NCBI GenBank assembly: GCA_964509685.1
Contig: CAZDYQ010000006.1
Coordinates: 1-64,000 of the forward strand
DNA length: 64,000 nucleotides
DNA from: JAMLIN01 sp964509685
GTDB lineage: Bacteria > Pseudomonadota > Gammaproteobacteria > Burkholderiales > Burkholderiaceae_E
Direction: 5' to 3'
Shown: positions 49,947 to 59,266 of the stretch, piece after piece
Layout of the letters: every line of letters starts with the position of its first letter
Position numbering within the stretch: position 1 is the stretch's first letter
The notes under the pieces: generated by a model
Told to the model about the DNA's origin: nothing
The model's database searches: none
The model's input: the letters and a program-made list of their open reading frames with translations, nothing else
Position numbers and translations under genes: made by a program

Positions 49947-52178
49947 TCAGTACAACGCCTGGACGGAGAACCGTAGCGTACGCCCGCGCGCCGGGAAAAG
50001 GTACTGGGCGCCCCAGTACTGGGTCGGGGCGTCGCGCCAGTAGCGACGATCGAAGACATTGTCGATGCCCACCCGCCAGATCGTCGCGGTGCGGCCGATG
50101 CGCCGCCTGAACGCGAGATCCGTGTCGTACTGCGCCCAGGAGCCGATCTCCACCGACCGGTCCGCGAACACGGCCTTCCTGCCGGAGTAGGTGACCTGGT
50201 GGCTCCACGCGAGGCCCTCCACGCCCGGTACCCGCCAGGCCAGGCGCGCTGCGGCGGTGAGCGGCGCCGTGTTCGGGGTTCGACCGCCGACGAGGGCGGG
50301 ATCGGGACTGCGCCGGATCTTCGCGTCCAGCCAGGTCGCTTGCAGCTGGGCGTCCAGGCGGGGCGACAGCCGCCCCGTCCAGCCGACCTCGATGCCTCGA
50401 TGGCGCGCCTCGCGCGCGCCGGCCACGCGCAGCACGCTGCCGTCGGGCTGTTCGACATCGTCCCCGAACGGCTTGTCCACCTGGAAGAACGTGACGGAGA
50501 ACAGCCCGCCGTGATCGAGCGCCTGGCGCCAGCCGATCTCGACCTGCGTGCTGACCAGCGCCTCCAGCGCCTGCCCGTAGTTGACGTAGTCCTGCGGGCG
50601 GTTGGGCACCGACTCGGTCTCGACCCCCTCTCCCGCCGAGACATAGGCGAAGCCGCGCGTCCCGACCTTCAGCCCGAGCGCGGCCCAGGGCGTGGTGAAG
50701 CTTTGCTCGAGCGCGACGGGCTCGGTGCCGTCCGTGCGGATGCTGGTGCGTTCGAGGCGGGTGTGGCGAAGCCCCGCCCACAGCGACAGCCTGTCGGTGA
50801 GCCGCATCGCGTCGTGGACATGGATCTCCCGGCTGCGCGAGTTCGAGTCCGTGTTCGTGACGGTCAGGGCCGGATCGGCCGGCAGCACCACGGGATCGAA
50901 CATGTTCCCGACGCCGACGAAGTTGTAGGCCTGGCCGTCCGCAGGTCGCTCCCGGTAGCGGTTCTGGGTGATGCCGACGCTCAGGTCGTGGCGAATGGCA
51001 CCCGTGTGGAGCGTGGTCCCGATGCCGGCATCGACCACGTCCATGACCCGCCGTTCGCCCTCGGTGCGGAAATCGTACAGGTCGAAGTCGCCGTTGCCGC
51101 AGAAGCCGGGATACACGTACACGGGGCCGCTGCTGCAACCATCGGGGAACGGCAGCCGGTCGTCCGTCGCGATGTGCTGGCGCTGCCAGCGCAGCCGCCA
51201 GTGCCAGCCGTCCAGCTGCTGCGACAGGCGCAGCGAACCCACCGTGGAGCGGCTCTCGAACGGCAGCGCCCACGGCTGCGCGGCGAGGTTGAGCGACGGA
51301 TCCACCGGGGCCGGCAGCGACTCGGCGAACCCGTCGCCATCGACATCGAGGAGCCCGAACCCGGGCACGCTGGGCTGGCGGAAGCGGTGATGCTCGAACT
51401 CGGCCTCGAGCAGCAGCCCCCGGGGCAGCCGCACGTCGAAGAAACCGCTGGCGAAGCGGCGCTGGCCGTCCGCCGCATCGACGTCCGGGCGCAACTGCTC
51501 GGCGGCGAGGTTCACGCGGTACCCGACCGTGCCCGCGCCGAGCCGCCCGCCGACGTCGGCATGCAGCCGGGTAGTGCCGCGTTCGGAGACGCCGAACTCC
51601 ACCGCACGCAGGTCGTCCGGCGTGGGGCGCTTGAGGACATGGTTGACCAGGCCTCCGGGCGCCGACGTGCCGGCCTGGATGCCCGACAGCCCCCTGAGGA
51701 GCTCGATGCGCTCCCGGTTCTCCAGGGCGGTGGGGGCATGGCTCGAGATCGCCATGCCGTCGCGGCGATAGTTGCCGACGCTGTCCAGCAGGAAGCCGCG
51801 GATCTGCAGGCTCTCGGGGTAGCCCACCGTGTTGTAGTGGTCCGCGACGGAAGTCTCGAGCCGGATCGCGTCCGACAGGGTGCGCGACCCCCGTTCCTCG
51901 AGCGACTCCGCATCGATCACCGAGATCGACTGCGGCGTCTCGGCAAGCGGCGCGGCGCCGAAGCCGCCCACGGTCGTGGCCGCGCGCGCCGGCGCCCACG
52001 CCGTGCCGTCGCGCGAGGCATCGACCACGACGGGGGCGAGTGTACCCGTCTGGGCCCCGACCGGTGCGGTGGCCGCGAGGCCCGCCGCGAGAAGTGCGAG
52101 CGGGATCGGGCGCCAAGGGACGCGGGCGCGACGGACGGACCGACGCGCGGGCATTTCGGGAAGGAATACACGAGCCAT
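49947..52178 (-). CDS. TonB-dependent receptor under TPP riboswitch control (thiamine-compound uptake)
   Basis: Outer-membrane receptor of 743 aa. The signal peptide ends near PVGAQ (about residue 42). A TonB box-like LAPVVVDA, a plug domain (AETPQSISVIDAESLEERG, RIELLRGLSGIQAG) and a barrel ending RGRTLRFSVQALY (aromatic last residue) are present. By sequence it resembles siderophore receptors of the FecA/FhuA type, but a TPP riboswitch lies in its leader, so thiamine or a thiamine precursor is the likelier ligand. Start 52178 is preceded by a GAGGAAA ribosome binding site. It is followed by the HExxH gene. Confidence 0.9.
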   Translation of the reverse strand: MARVFLPEMPARRSVRRARVPWRPIPLALLAAGLAATAPVGAQTGTLAPVVVDASRDGTAWAPARAATTVGGFGAAPLAETPQSISVIDAESLEERGSRTLSDAIRLETSVADHYNTVGYPESLQIRGFLLDSVGNYRRDGMAISSHAPTALENRERIELLRGLSGIQAGTSAPGGLVNHVLKRPTPDDLRAVEFGVSERGTTRLHADVGGRLGAGTVGYRVNLAAEQLRPDVDAADGQRRFASGFFDVRLPRGLLLEAEFEHHRFRQPSVPGFGLLDVDGDGFAESLPAPVDPSLNLAAQPWALPFESRSTVGSLRLSQQLDGWHWRLRWQRQHIATDDRLPFPDGCSSGPVYVYPGFCGNGDFDLYDFRTEGERRVMDVVDAGIGTTLHTGAIRHDLSVGITQNRYRERPADGQAYNFVGVGNMFDPVVLPADPALTVTNTDSNSRSREIHVHDAMRLTDRLSLWAGLRHTRLERTSIRTDGTEPVALEQSFTTPWAALGLKVGTRGFAYVSAGEGVETESVPNRPQDYVNYGQALEALVSTQVEIGWRQALDHGGLFSVTFFQVDKPFGDDVEQPDGSVLRVAGAREARHRGIEVGWTGRLSPRLDAQLQATWLDAKIRRSPDPALVGGRTPNTAPLTAAARLAWRVPGVEGLAWSHQVTYSGRKAVFADRSVEIGSWAQYDTDLAFRRRIGRTATIWRVGIDNVFDRRYWRDAPTQYWGAQYLFPARGRTLRFSVQALY

Positions 52179-52226
52179 CGAGACGTTTCCTCTTCGATGG
52201 CAGGGTCGGCGACGGCACGGGTTCGC

Positions 52227-52253
52227 CGCCTCCCGGAACTCGGCCGGGAAGCG
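52227..52253 (-). promoter_or_regulatory. Hairpin between TPP aptamer and receptor start (expression platform candidate)
   Basis: A 10 bp stem with one G-U pair, CGCTTCCCGG/CCGGGAGGCG on the minus strand with a 7-nt loop, follows the aptamer by about 15 nt and ends about 50 nt before the start codon. It has no U-run, so it is not a standard terminator. It may form part of the switch between open and closed ribosome binding site. Confidence 0.4.
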
Positions 52254-52268
52254 CTCCGGTGCCGAAAC

Positions 52269-52373
52269 GCTTCCCTGCGCAAGTCTTAACTCGATCAGGT
52301 TCCGAGGGTCTTTCTCACCCGTCCGCCGAAACGGACCCGTGCCTGCCGGCACGGGATTTCTACGGGACCCCTA
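52269..52373 (-). promoter_or_regulatory. TPP riboswitch (THI element)
   Basis: On the minus strand the conserved THI-box parts occur in order: GGGGTCCC, the GGGTGAGAAAGACCC core (TGAGA and ACCC), GGAACCTGATC, the CGAGT-TAA-ACTTG arm and the closing GCGCAGGGAAGC. Two extra hairpins, CCCGTGCC/GGCACGGG and TCCG/CGGA, enlarge the variable P3a arm. It lies 90 nt upstream of the TonB-dependent receptor start, so it senses thiamine diphosphate and lowers receptor expression when thiamine is plentiful. Confidence 0.95.
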
Positions 52374-52414
52374 GCGTTCGAGCCCGCATCATAGCCCACG
52401 TCGCACGGGCATGC

Positions 52415-52442
52415 GGAAAGGGCGCCTTTCGGCGCCCTTTCC
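52415..52442 (-). terminator. Terminator hairpin after the GH17-GT2 gene
   Basis: A perfect 12 bp stem, GGAAAGGGCGCC/GGCGCCCTTTCC with a 4-nt loop, lies 19 nt beyond the GH17-GT2 stop. On the minus strand the 3' arm ends in CCCTTTCC; there is no longer U-run. It separates the glucan synthase gene from the TPP riboswitch unit. Confidence 0.65.
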
Positions 52443-52461
52443 CTTCGGCATGATCCCGTGG

Positions 52462-55200
52462 TCAGCGCGACTGCATGCTGCGCGCCGCGGGGGCGAACGG
52501 CGGCAGGCCGACCGGCACGAGCGGCCGGCGCCGCGGCGCGGGCTTCATCGGCACCACGTTGGCGGGCAGCGGCTTCTTCGCGCGGGCGGGCGCCTTCTCG
52601 GTGCGCTCCGGCAGCAGCGAGAGCGCCTGGCACACGAGGGCCGCGAGATACGGCGCCGCCAGCAGGGCCAGGACGCCCATCCACAGGGCCGACTCGATGT
52701 GGTCGGGCAGGCGCGTGCGCCACATGCCGATGATGCAGGCGACCAGGCCGGCGAGCAGCATGGCCTCCTCCCGCACCGCCCCGAAGCTGCCTCCGGGCGC
52801 GCCCTTCTTGCCCTTCTTCGTGATCTCGAAGACCCCGGTCTTCTGGGCGAGGCCCGTGAAGACGCCGGTGGCGATCGCATGCGACAGGCCCATGCCCGAG
52901 AGCGCGGCACCGAAGACCTCGCCGATCGAGCACGGCACGCGGCGCAGGTAGAGCAGCGGGCCGATGACCACCTTGGTGATGACGAACACCGCCAGCGGGA
53001 CCATGAACAGCGTGATCGGCAGGCTGAAGTACTGCGGCGCCGCCATCACGCCGATGGTGTAGAACATGGCGGCGAACGCGAACACCAGGTGCAGGGCGTC
53101 GCCGATCCACGGCAGCCAGCCCGCCACGAAGTGGTATCGCTGGCCACGCGTCAGCTTGCCCGGGCGAACCAGGTCGCGCCAGTGCGCCTTCATGATCTGC
53201 ATGGCGCCCTGCGCCCAGCGCTTGCGCTGCTTGCGGAAGGCGGCGAAATCGTCGGGCGTCAGCCCGCGGCCCATGACCCGGTCGATGTACACCGTCTTCA
53301 TGCCTTCCTTCATCAGGCGAAGGCCGAGCTCGCTGTCCTCGCAGATACACCATTCGGACCAGCGACCGTGTTCCTTCAGCGCCTGGGCGCGCACCAGCGT
53401 CATCGTTCCGTGCTGGATGATCGCGTCGCGTTCGTTGCGATGGTGCATCCCGATGCGGAAGAAGCCGTCGTACTCCCAGTTCATCATGCGGCGGAAGACC
53501 TGGCGGCCCCATTCGCGGTGGGCCTGCGGCGCCTGCACGACCCCGACCCTGGGATCGGCGAAGTGGCCCACGTAGCCGGACAGCCAGTCGGGTTCGACCA
53601 CGTAGTCGGCGTCCACCACACCGATGACCTCGGCGCGCGGATCGGTCTGCGACAGCGCGAAGTTGAGCGCGCCCGCCTTGAAGCCCGGCCACTCGGGCAG
53701 GTGGAAGAAGCGGAAGTTCTCGCCCAGGGTCGCCATGTGGGCCTCGACGGGCTTCCACAGCGCCTCGTCGCGCGTGTTGTTGTCGACCACGATGACTTCG
53801 TAGTTGGCGTAGTCGAGGCGGCGCAGGCTCTCGATCGTCGTGATGACCATCTCCGGCGGCTCGTTGCAGCACGCGAGATGGATCGACACGAAGGGCTGCC
53901 GATCGGGTTCGAGCGGCTTCGTCGGGGCGAACTCCCGACGCAGGTTGCCCTTCCAGAAGAGCTCGACGAACTCGAAGGCATGCGACAGCAGGATGGCGGC
54001 CATCACGCCCAGCGACGGAACGAGCAGGACCAGCGCGGCCCAGTCGATGGGGCGCAGGTAGAAGTCGAACGGCAGGGCGACCAGCCACACCAGGAACGAG
54101 GCGACCGCCTGCGCGCTCAGCGCGAAGGCGAAGCGGCTCACGAGGCGCATGTTCGAGAACGCGAGGCAGAACCAGACGAGCGGACCGAAGGCGAGCAGGC
54201 AGGCGATCACCGCCTTGTCGTACCAGTTCGGGTCGGCGTAGATCTTCCCGTCGAAGCTGAACTTCTCCTTGCGCTCGGCGTCGAGCATGCCCCAGTAGGC
54301 ACCGACCCGGCCCTCGTTGTCGATCTTCCATGGCTGGTCGATCGCCTCCATCAGGAAGTAGTCGATGTTCGTGTCTTCGACCCGGGAGAGGAACTCGCGC
54401 AGGAACACGGCCTGGGAGGCGGGCGAGGTCTGGGCGCCGTCGAAGCGGTCACCCTGGCTCGGCCAGCCGATCTCGCCGATCACGATGTGCTTGTTCGGGA
54501 AGCGCTTGCGCATTTCCTCGAGCCGCTGCAGGGCGTACTCGACCCCACCTTCGTCGGCGGGCACGCCCTCCCAGTACGGCAGCAGGTGGACCGTGATGTA
54601 GTCCACCGCATCGACCAGCGAGGGGTTGCGCATCCAGACGTGCCACGGCTCGGCGGTCGAGACCGGCACCCGCAGCTCGCGACGCAGCGCGCGCAGGTAG
54701 TCCTTGAGCTCGCTCACCGTGAAGATGCCGTGCAGCAATGTCTCGTTACCGGCGATCACGCGCTCGACCTGGCCGGCGCGGGCCGCCTCGATCACGGCCG
54801 CGATTTCCTTCTGGTTGTTGTCGAGGCGATCGTCGAGCCAGACCCCCGCGGTGAGCTTCAGCCCATGGCGCTGGGCGAGCTCCGGGATCATCGGGAACTC
54901 GCTCGACGTGTATGTCCGGATCCGGTCGGTGTAGGTGGCCAGCAGCGCAAGGTCGGCATCGATGCTTTCCGGGGAGGGATAGCGCCTCTCGATCGGGCTG
55001 TCCCAGCGACCGTATGCGTTGTACGCAAGGCCATGGATCGGGCCCCTGACGACCGGCGCCTCGATGGCGGGGTTCAGGTAGCTCCACGCCCCCATGTTCG
55101 CGGCCCCGACCAACAGCGCTATCGCTATCGCGGCGAACCAGGCGCCCACCCGGGACATCGCGCCCTGGCGTTGGGGAATGACCGCAGAAACTTGCTGCAT
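52462..55200 (-). CDS. GH17-GT2 fusion membrane protein (beta-glucan synthase, NdvB-like)
   Basis: Inner-membrane protein of 912 aa joining a periplasmic glycoside hydrolase-type domain to a processive glycosyltransferase. After a transmembrane helix (about 20-40) comes a GH17 domain (about 55-320) with acid/base GNE (Glu153) and nucleophile GEIGWP (Glu243). After further helices a GT2 domain follows with VDADYV (near 530), an EDSELGL motif and KQRKRWAQG (about 655-663, the QxxRW motif), then several C-terminal helices. The architecture matches NdvB-type beta-1,3-glucan synthases of pseudomonads. Product may be a linear or cyclic glucan. Divergent from a second GH17 gene. Confidence 0.93.
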   Translation of the reverse strand: MQQVSAVIPQRQGAMSRVGAWFAAIAIALLVGAANMGAWSYLNPAIEAPVVRGPIHGLAYNAYGRWDSPIERRYPSPESIDADLALLATYTDRIRTYTSSEFPMIPELAQRHGLKLTAGVWLDDRLDNNQKEIAAVIEAARAGQVERVIAGNETLLHGIFTVSELKDYLRALRRELRVPVSTAEPWHVWMRNPSLVDAVDYITVHLLPYWEGVPADEGGVEYALQRLEEMRKRFPNKHIVIGEIGWPSQGDRFDGAQTSPASQAVFLREFLSRVEDTNIDYFLMEAIDQPWKIDNEGRVGAYWGMLDAERKEKFSFDGKIYADPNWYDKAVIACLLAFGPLVWFCLAFSNMRLVSRFAFALSAQAVASFLVWLVALPFDFYLRPIDWAALVLLVPSLGVMAAILLSHAFEFVELFWKGNLRREFAPTKPLEPDRQPFVSIHLACCNEPPEMVITTIESLRRLDYANYEVIVVDNNTRDEALWKPVEAHMATLGENFRFFHLPEWPGFKAGALNFALSQTDPRAEVIGVVDADYVVEPDWLSGYVGHFADPRVGVVQAPQAHREWGRQVFRRMMNWEYDGFFRIGMHHRNERDAIIQHGTMTLVRAQALKEHGRWSEWCICEDSELGLRLMKEGMKTVYIDRVMGRGLTPDDFAAFRKQRKRWAQGAMQIMKAHWRDLVRPGKLTRGQRYHFVAGWLPWIGDALHLVFAFAAMFYTIGVMAAPQYFSLPITLFMVPLAVFVITKVVIGPLLYLRRVPCSIGEVFGAALSGMGLSHAIATGVFTGLAQKTGVFEITKKGKKGAPGGSFGAVREEAMLLAGLVACIIGMWRTRLPDHIESALWMGVLALLAAPYLAALVCQALSLLPERTEKAPARAKKPLPANVVPMKPAPRRRPLVPVGLPPFAPAARSMQSR

Positions 55201-55716
55201 CGGTAACCTCGTTTCGACCCGGAACCCGCCCGGGGTGGTGAGTCAACAATCCGGGCTCGCCATGCGGCGCACCCGCTCGCCCCCGGCCGCCTTTCGACGG
55301 CCCGTCCACCTCCCGCAACATCACTCGCTTGCCGTCGGAGCCTTGTCGCTGCCCGCTCCGTACGGTGAGTCGAATTCGCTCCCTGTCCGGTACCGTGAAC
55401 GACCTTGCGGGCCGTTCCGGTCCGATGCATATCGCGATCCGTGCGAAAAATTCTAGGGGAAGTGCGAGGGCACTGCCGGAGGTCAGATCGGAGTGCGCAG
55501 GCCAGTGCAATCGACATGCCCACCGACCGTCGCGCATCCCCGCGACTTCTCCGAAAGCCTTGCCTGGCGCGGCTTTCCGGGACATGCCGGATTCCGGAAT
55601 CGTCTCGACGGACCGCCCGTTCGACCGCGGCGGGCGCGATTTACGCGACAATCGACGCGCATGCGCCGAATCGGCGACTTCAACTTCCCCCGGACCGCCA
55701 CCGCGACGCCACAGGA
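55201..55716. other. 516 bp divergent intergenic region between two GH17 genes
   Basis: No gene is supported here, although the downstream GH17 frame stays open to 55405. TAGAAT on the minus strand (55450-55455) inside an AT-rich island is a good -10 candidate for the glucan synthase gene and would give a leader of about 240 nt. A GCGACAA half-site at 55645-55651 is not paired. Nothing else stands out. Confidence 0.5.
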
Positions 55717-57429
55717 ATGCCCCGATTGGACGAGGACCGCCACCGCCCCAGCCCCCCGACCCCGCCGCGATGGCGTCGTTTCGTCGCGATCGCCGCGCTC
55801 GCCGCGGTGGCGATCGCCGTCGTGACCGCCCAGTACCTTTCGGGCCAGCCCCGGCCGGTCACCGAGGCCGACGACGACCAGATCGCATGCGTGTCCTATG
55901 CGCCGTTCCGCAAGCCGGGGGAGACACCGTTCGATCCGCAGGCGCGTGTCGATCCGGAGCGGGTGCGCGAGGACCTCGAGCAGCTGTCGCTGCGCACGCG
56001 CTGCGTGCGCACCTACTCGATCGCGCAGGGGCTCGACGCCGTGCCGACCGTCGCGCAGGAACTCGGCATGAAGGTGCTGCTCGGCGCCTGGCTGAGCCGC
56101 GACGAGGAGGAGAACGCCGCCGAGATGGAGCTGGCCATCGCGCTGGCCAATCGTTTTCCCGACACCGTCCGGGCGCTCGTCGTGGGCAACGAGGTGCTCC
56201 TGCGTCGGGAGCTGCCGGTAGAGGCGCTCGCGGCGCATCTCGAGCGCGCCCGGCGCGACGCGAAGGTGCCGGTGACCTATGCCGATGTCTGGGAGTTCTG
56301 GCTGAAGAACAAGGAACTCGCGCCGCACACCGACTTCCTCACGATCCACATCCTCCCGTACTGGGAGGACGACCCGATCGAGGTGGGCGCCGCCGTCCAG
56401 CACGTCATCGACATCGCGCGCGAAGTCCGCGACGCGTTCGGCCGTCCGATCCTCATCGGCGAGACCGGCTGGCCGAGCGAGGGCCGCCAGCGCGAGGGCG
56501 CCGTCCCGTCGCTGGTGAACCAGGCCGAGTTCGTCCGCGCCTTCGTCACCGCGGCCGACGAGGCCGGCCTCGACTACAACCTGATCGAGGCCTTCGACCA
56601 GCCCTGGAAGCGCCAGCTCGAGGGCGCCATGGGCGGCTACTGGGGCGTGCTCGATGCCGAGGGCAAGCCCAAGTTCCCGTGGCGCGGTCCCGTGGTCGAG
56701 GATCCCGATGCCGACCATGGGCTCGTCGCCGCGGCGCTGGGGGCGGTCCTGGGGCTGCTGATCGGCCTGGCCACCCGGCTGGGACCGGCGGGCAGCATCG
56801 GCGCCATGCTCCTGCTGGCGCCGGCGGGGACCATGCTCGTGCGCCAGTGGGACTACATGCTGGTCTGGAACCGCAATCCGGTCGAATGGGCGGTGACCGG
56901 CGCCTGGATGCTCGTCGGCGCCGCGCTCTGCCTGCTGGCCGCACCGCGGCTCGGGCAGCGGCTCGACGGCCAGCCGCTCCCGCGACTGCCCGCGGTCGCG
57001 CGGGCGCTCGCGCCCGGCGTGCGCGACCGGCTCCTGCCCATCGGCCGGCTGCTGATCCTGGGCGGCGCCTGCGCGATGGCGATCATGCTGGTGTTCGACT
57101 CGCGCTACCGCGGCTTCCCGTTGCCGCTTTACCTGATGCCCACGACCGCGCTGGCGCTGCTCGCCTGGCTCGGCGACCGGCCGCCCTCGTCGGCCGCGGA
57201 GGAGCGCGTGCTCGCCCTGGTGCTGGGCGCCGCCAGCATCGTCGTCGCGGTGGAAGAAGGCCCGTCGAACCTCCAGGCCATGACCTGGTGCGGTCTCGGC
57301 GTGGTCCTCGCGCTCGCCTGCTGGCCGCTGCCCGTCGTGCGCCCGGCACACGAAGCTGCCGGCCCGGCGGCGATGACCGAAGCTCGCGTGGCGGCAGCGG
57401 CGTCAGCGCCGGGCGAGCACCAGGAGTGA
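55717..57429 (+). CDS. Membrane-anchored GH17 family protein (glucan-acting)
   Basis: Inner-membrane protein of 570 aa. A transmembrane helix at about 22-40 is followed by a periplasmic GH17-like domain (about 52-320) with GNE (Glu159) and GETGWP (Glu249), and a C-terminal domain of six or so helices (about 330-545). It lacks a GT domain. The same GH17 fold in the divergent GH17-GT2 protein suggests a joint glucan pathway, this one acting on the nascent chain as transglycosylase or hydrolase. The start at 55717 has an AGGA ribosome binding site; earlier in-frame codons back to 55405 are possible but look unlike protein. Confidence 0.85.
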   Translation: MPRLDEDRHRPSPPTPPRWRRFVAIAALAAVAIAVVTAQYLSGQPRPVTEADDDQIACVSYAPFRKPGETPFDPQARVDPERVREDLEQLSLRTRCVRTYSIAQGLDAVPTVAQELGMKVLLGAWLSRDEEENAAEMELAIALANRFPDTVRALVVGNEVLLRRELPVEALAAHLERARRDAKVPVTYADVWEFWLKNKELAPHTDFLTIHILPYWEDDPIEVGAAVQHVIDIAREVRDAFGRPILIGETGWPSEGRQREGAVPSLVNQAEFVRAFVTAADEAGLDYNLIEAFDQPWKRQLEGAMGGYWGVLDAEGKPKFPWRGPVVEDPDADHGLVAAALGAVLGLLIGLATRLGPAGSIGAMLLLAPAGTMLVRQWDYMLVWNRNPVEWAVTGAWMLVGAALCLLAAPRLGQRLDGQPLPRLPAVARALAPGVRDRLLPIGRLLILGGACAMAIMLVFDSRYRGFPLPLYLMPTTALALLAWLGDRPPSSAAEERVLALVLGAASIVVAVEEGPSNLQAMTWCGLGVVLALACWPLPVVRPAHEAAGPAAMTEARVAAAASAPGEHQE

Positions 57430-57783
57430 AATGACGACGGCGGCGGACGCGGGCTCCGGCGAATAGAGCACGAGCCCCACGCCCGCGAGCGCCAGCGCGA
57501 GGCGGGCGACCCCGCGCCGGCGCAGCACCAGCGCCGCCACCGCGACGGCCAGCGCGGCCCAGCCGAGGCGCTGGCCGAGAAAGAGCTGGATGAGGGCCGA
57601 GCGCGCCGCGCACAGGCCGGACCAGGGATCGGGCTGGCAGGCATGCGCGATCGATTCGGGCTCGACCGCGAGGAAGCGCAGCAGCGCGGCCACGAGCATC
57701 GCCAGCGCGGCCGGCCAGGCGGCCCAGGCGAGCTCCCGGGCGCGCGCGTGCGCCCGCAAGCGCGGGAGCACCCGCTCACGCAT
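57403..57783 (-). CDS. Small inner-membrane protein of unknown function
   Basis: Hydrophobic protein of 126 aa with about three membrane segments (WAAWPAALAMLVAALLRFLA, LGWAALAVAVAALVL and LALALAGVGLVLYS regions) and two cysteines in HACQPDPWSGLCAARS. No family recognised. Its 3' end overlaps the GH17 gene on the other strand by 27 bp, and its start overlaps the amidase stop by 8 nt, so it is probably translated after amidase. It may be a helper for the amidase or simply an accessory membrane protein. Confidence 0.65.
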   Translation of the reverse strand: MRERVLPRLRAHARARELAWAAWPAALAMLVAALLRFLAVEPESIAHACQPDPWSGLCAARSALIQLFLGQRLGWAALAVAVAALVLRRRGVARLALALAGVGLVLYSPEPASAAVVISLLVLARR

Positions 57784-59266
57784 CGGGCGGCGGCACGAAG
57801 CCGCGGTACTCGCGCTCGAGCAGTTCCGCGAAGCGGATCGTGGTGAGGTCGGCCAGGCGCGGTCCGACGATCTGCACCCCCACCGGCAGGCCGGCATAGC
57901 TGGACCCGGGCGCGGCGAGCGCCATCGGGGCCACGGTGCCCGGCAGGAAGAAAGCGCAGGAGATCCCGGCCCAGAACAGCTGCGTGGTGGTCGGCTGCCC
58001 GCGGCCGTTCACGTCGATCATCCGCTCCCAGCGCTCGCCCTCCTGCATGTGCGGGAAGGCCGGGGTCGCGGCGGTCGGGCAGAGCAGGACATCCCAGTCG
58101 CGGAAGAAGCGCTCCCAGGCGCCCAGCATCTCGTAGCGACGGTAGTTGAGCCACGCCCACTCGCGATGGCGCAGGGTGTGGGCACGCAGCATCATGGCCT
58201 CGTAGCCCCGGTCGTCCTCGGCGAGATCGGCGGCCCGGGCAAGCTGCTTCTCGAACGTCGCGTCGTCGATCGACCAGCCCGTCTCGGCCCGCAGCATGAG
58301 CACGTACAGACGGTGCGCCTCCTCGAAGTCGAACTCCGGCCGCGCCTCGAAGCTGACCTTCGCCCCCTGCCTCGCCAGGAACTCGCCCAGTTCCCGCAGC
58401 GGCGCCTGCACCGATTCGTCCACCTCGGCCGTCGGGTGGGACGTGACGATGGCCACGCGGAATTGGGAAAGCTTGTCGTGGATCGCGGGCGGCAGTCGCA
58501 CCGACCATGCCGCCGCGTCGCGCGCGGACGCACCGGCGGTGAGCTCGAGCGCCAGGGCGAGGTCGCCCGCGCTGCGCGCGAGCGGACCCACCACGGCGAT
58601 GTCCTTGGGCACGATCTGCCCCGGGAGCGCATGCCCGTCGGGGGGCACCACGCCGTAGGTGGGCTTGTGGCCGAACACGCCGCAATAGTGCGCCGGGTTG
58701 CGGATGGAGGCGCCGATGTCGCTGCCGAACTCCAGCGCCGAGAACCCGGCCGCCAGCGCCGCCGCGCTGCCGCCGGACGAACCGCCGGGGACGCGGGTCG
58801 TGTCCCAGGGATTGCAGGTGGTGCCGTAGACCGGGTTGAAGCTCTGCCAGTCGGCGAGCGACACGGGAACATTGGTCTTTCCGAACACCACCGCGCCCGC
58901 CTCGCGCAGGCGCCGCACGACATGCGAGTCACGCGCCGCGATATTGCCGCGCATCGCCGTGAACCCGAAGGTGGTCGGCAGCCCCTCGATGTCGAAGGAC
59001 TCCTTGACCGTCATCGGCACCCCGAAGAGCGGCAGCGCGCGATCGGGATGATCGGACGGCAGGCGGTCGAGCCGGCGCGCCGTTTCGAGCGCCCGGTCGA
59101 AGTCGCGCACCACCACCGCGTTGATGCGATCGTCGTGCTCGCGCACGCGCCCGATCGAGGCCTCGAGGGCCTCGACGCAGCCGAGCCGGCCGGCCCGGAT
59201 GGCCGCGGCCACGTCGCGCGCGGAACCGAATGGCAATACCGAGGATTCGCTTGTGTTCGTGCTCAC
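57776..59266 (-). CDS. Amidase signature family hydrolase
   Basis: Amide hydrolase of 496 aa. The Ser-cisSer-Lys triad is visible: Lys88 in TVKES, the cis-serine in GGSSGGS (161-167) and the nucleophile in GSDIGASIR (Ser187). The family covers fatty-acid amidases, GatA and aryl amidases; since no GatB/C partner is present, a catabolic amidase is likely. A GTG start at 59266 overlaps the YecA-like gene stop by 4 nt (GTGA). The stop overlaps the small membrane gene's start. Substrate unknown. Confidence 0.92.
   Translation of the reverse strand: MSTNTSESSVLPFGSARDVAAAIRAGRLGCVEALEASIGRVREHDDRINAVVVRDFDRALETARRLDRLPSDHPDRALPLFGVPMTVKESFDIEGLPTTFGFTAMRGNIAARDSHVVRRLREAGAVVFGKTNVPVSLADWQSFNPVYGTTCNPWDTTRVPGGSSGGSAAALAAGFSALEFGSDIGASIRNPAHYCGVFGHKPTYGVVPPDGHALPGQIVPKDIAVVGPLARSAGDLALALELTAGASARDAAAWSVRLPPAIHDKLSQFRVAIVTSHPTAEVDESVQAPLRELGEFLARQGAKVSFEARPEFDFEEAHRLYVLMLRAETGWSIDDATFEKQLARAADLAEDDRGYEAMMLRAHTLRHREWAWLNYRRYEMLGAWERFFRDWDVLLCPTAATPAFPHMQEGERWERMIDVNGRGQPTTTQLFWAGISCAFFLPGTVAPMALAAPGSSYAGLPVGVQIVGPRLADLTTIRFAELLEREYRGFVPPPDA

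Noticed and set aside
52411..55206. Long plus-strand open frame opposite the GH17-GT2 gene
   Set aside because: Antisense shadow in high-GC DNA; the minus-strand protein has complete GH17 and GT2 motifs.
55645..55651. Second GCGACAA half-site upstream of the GH17 gene
   Set aside because: Unpaired; the expected left arm is absent.
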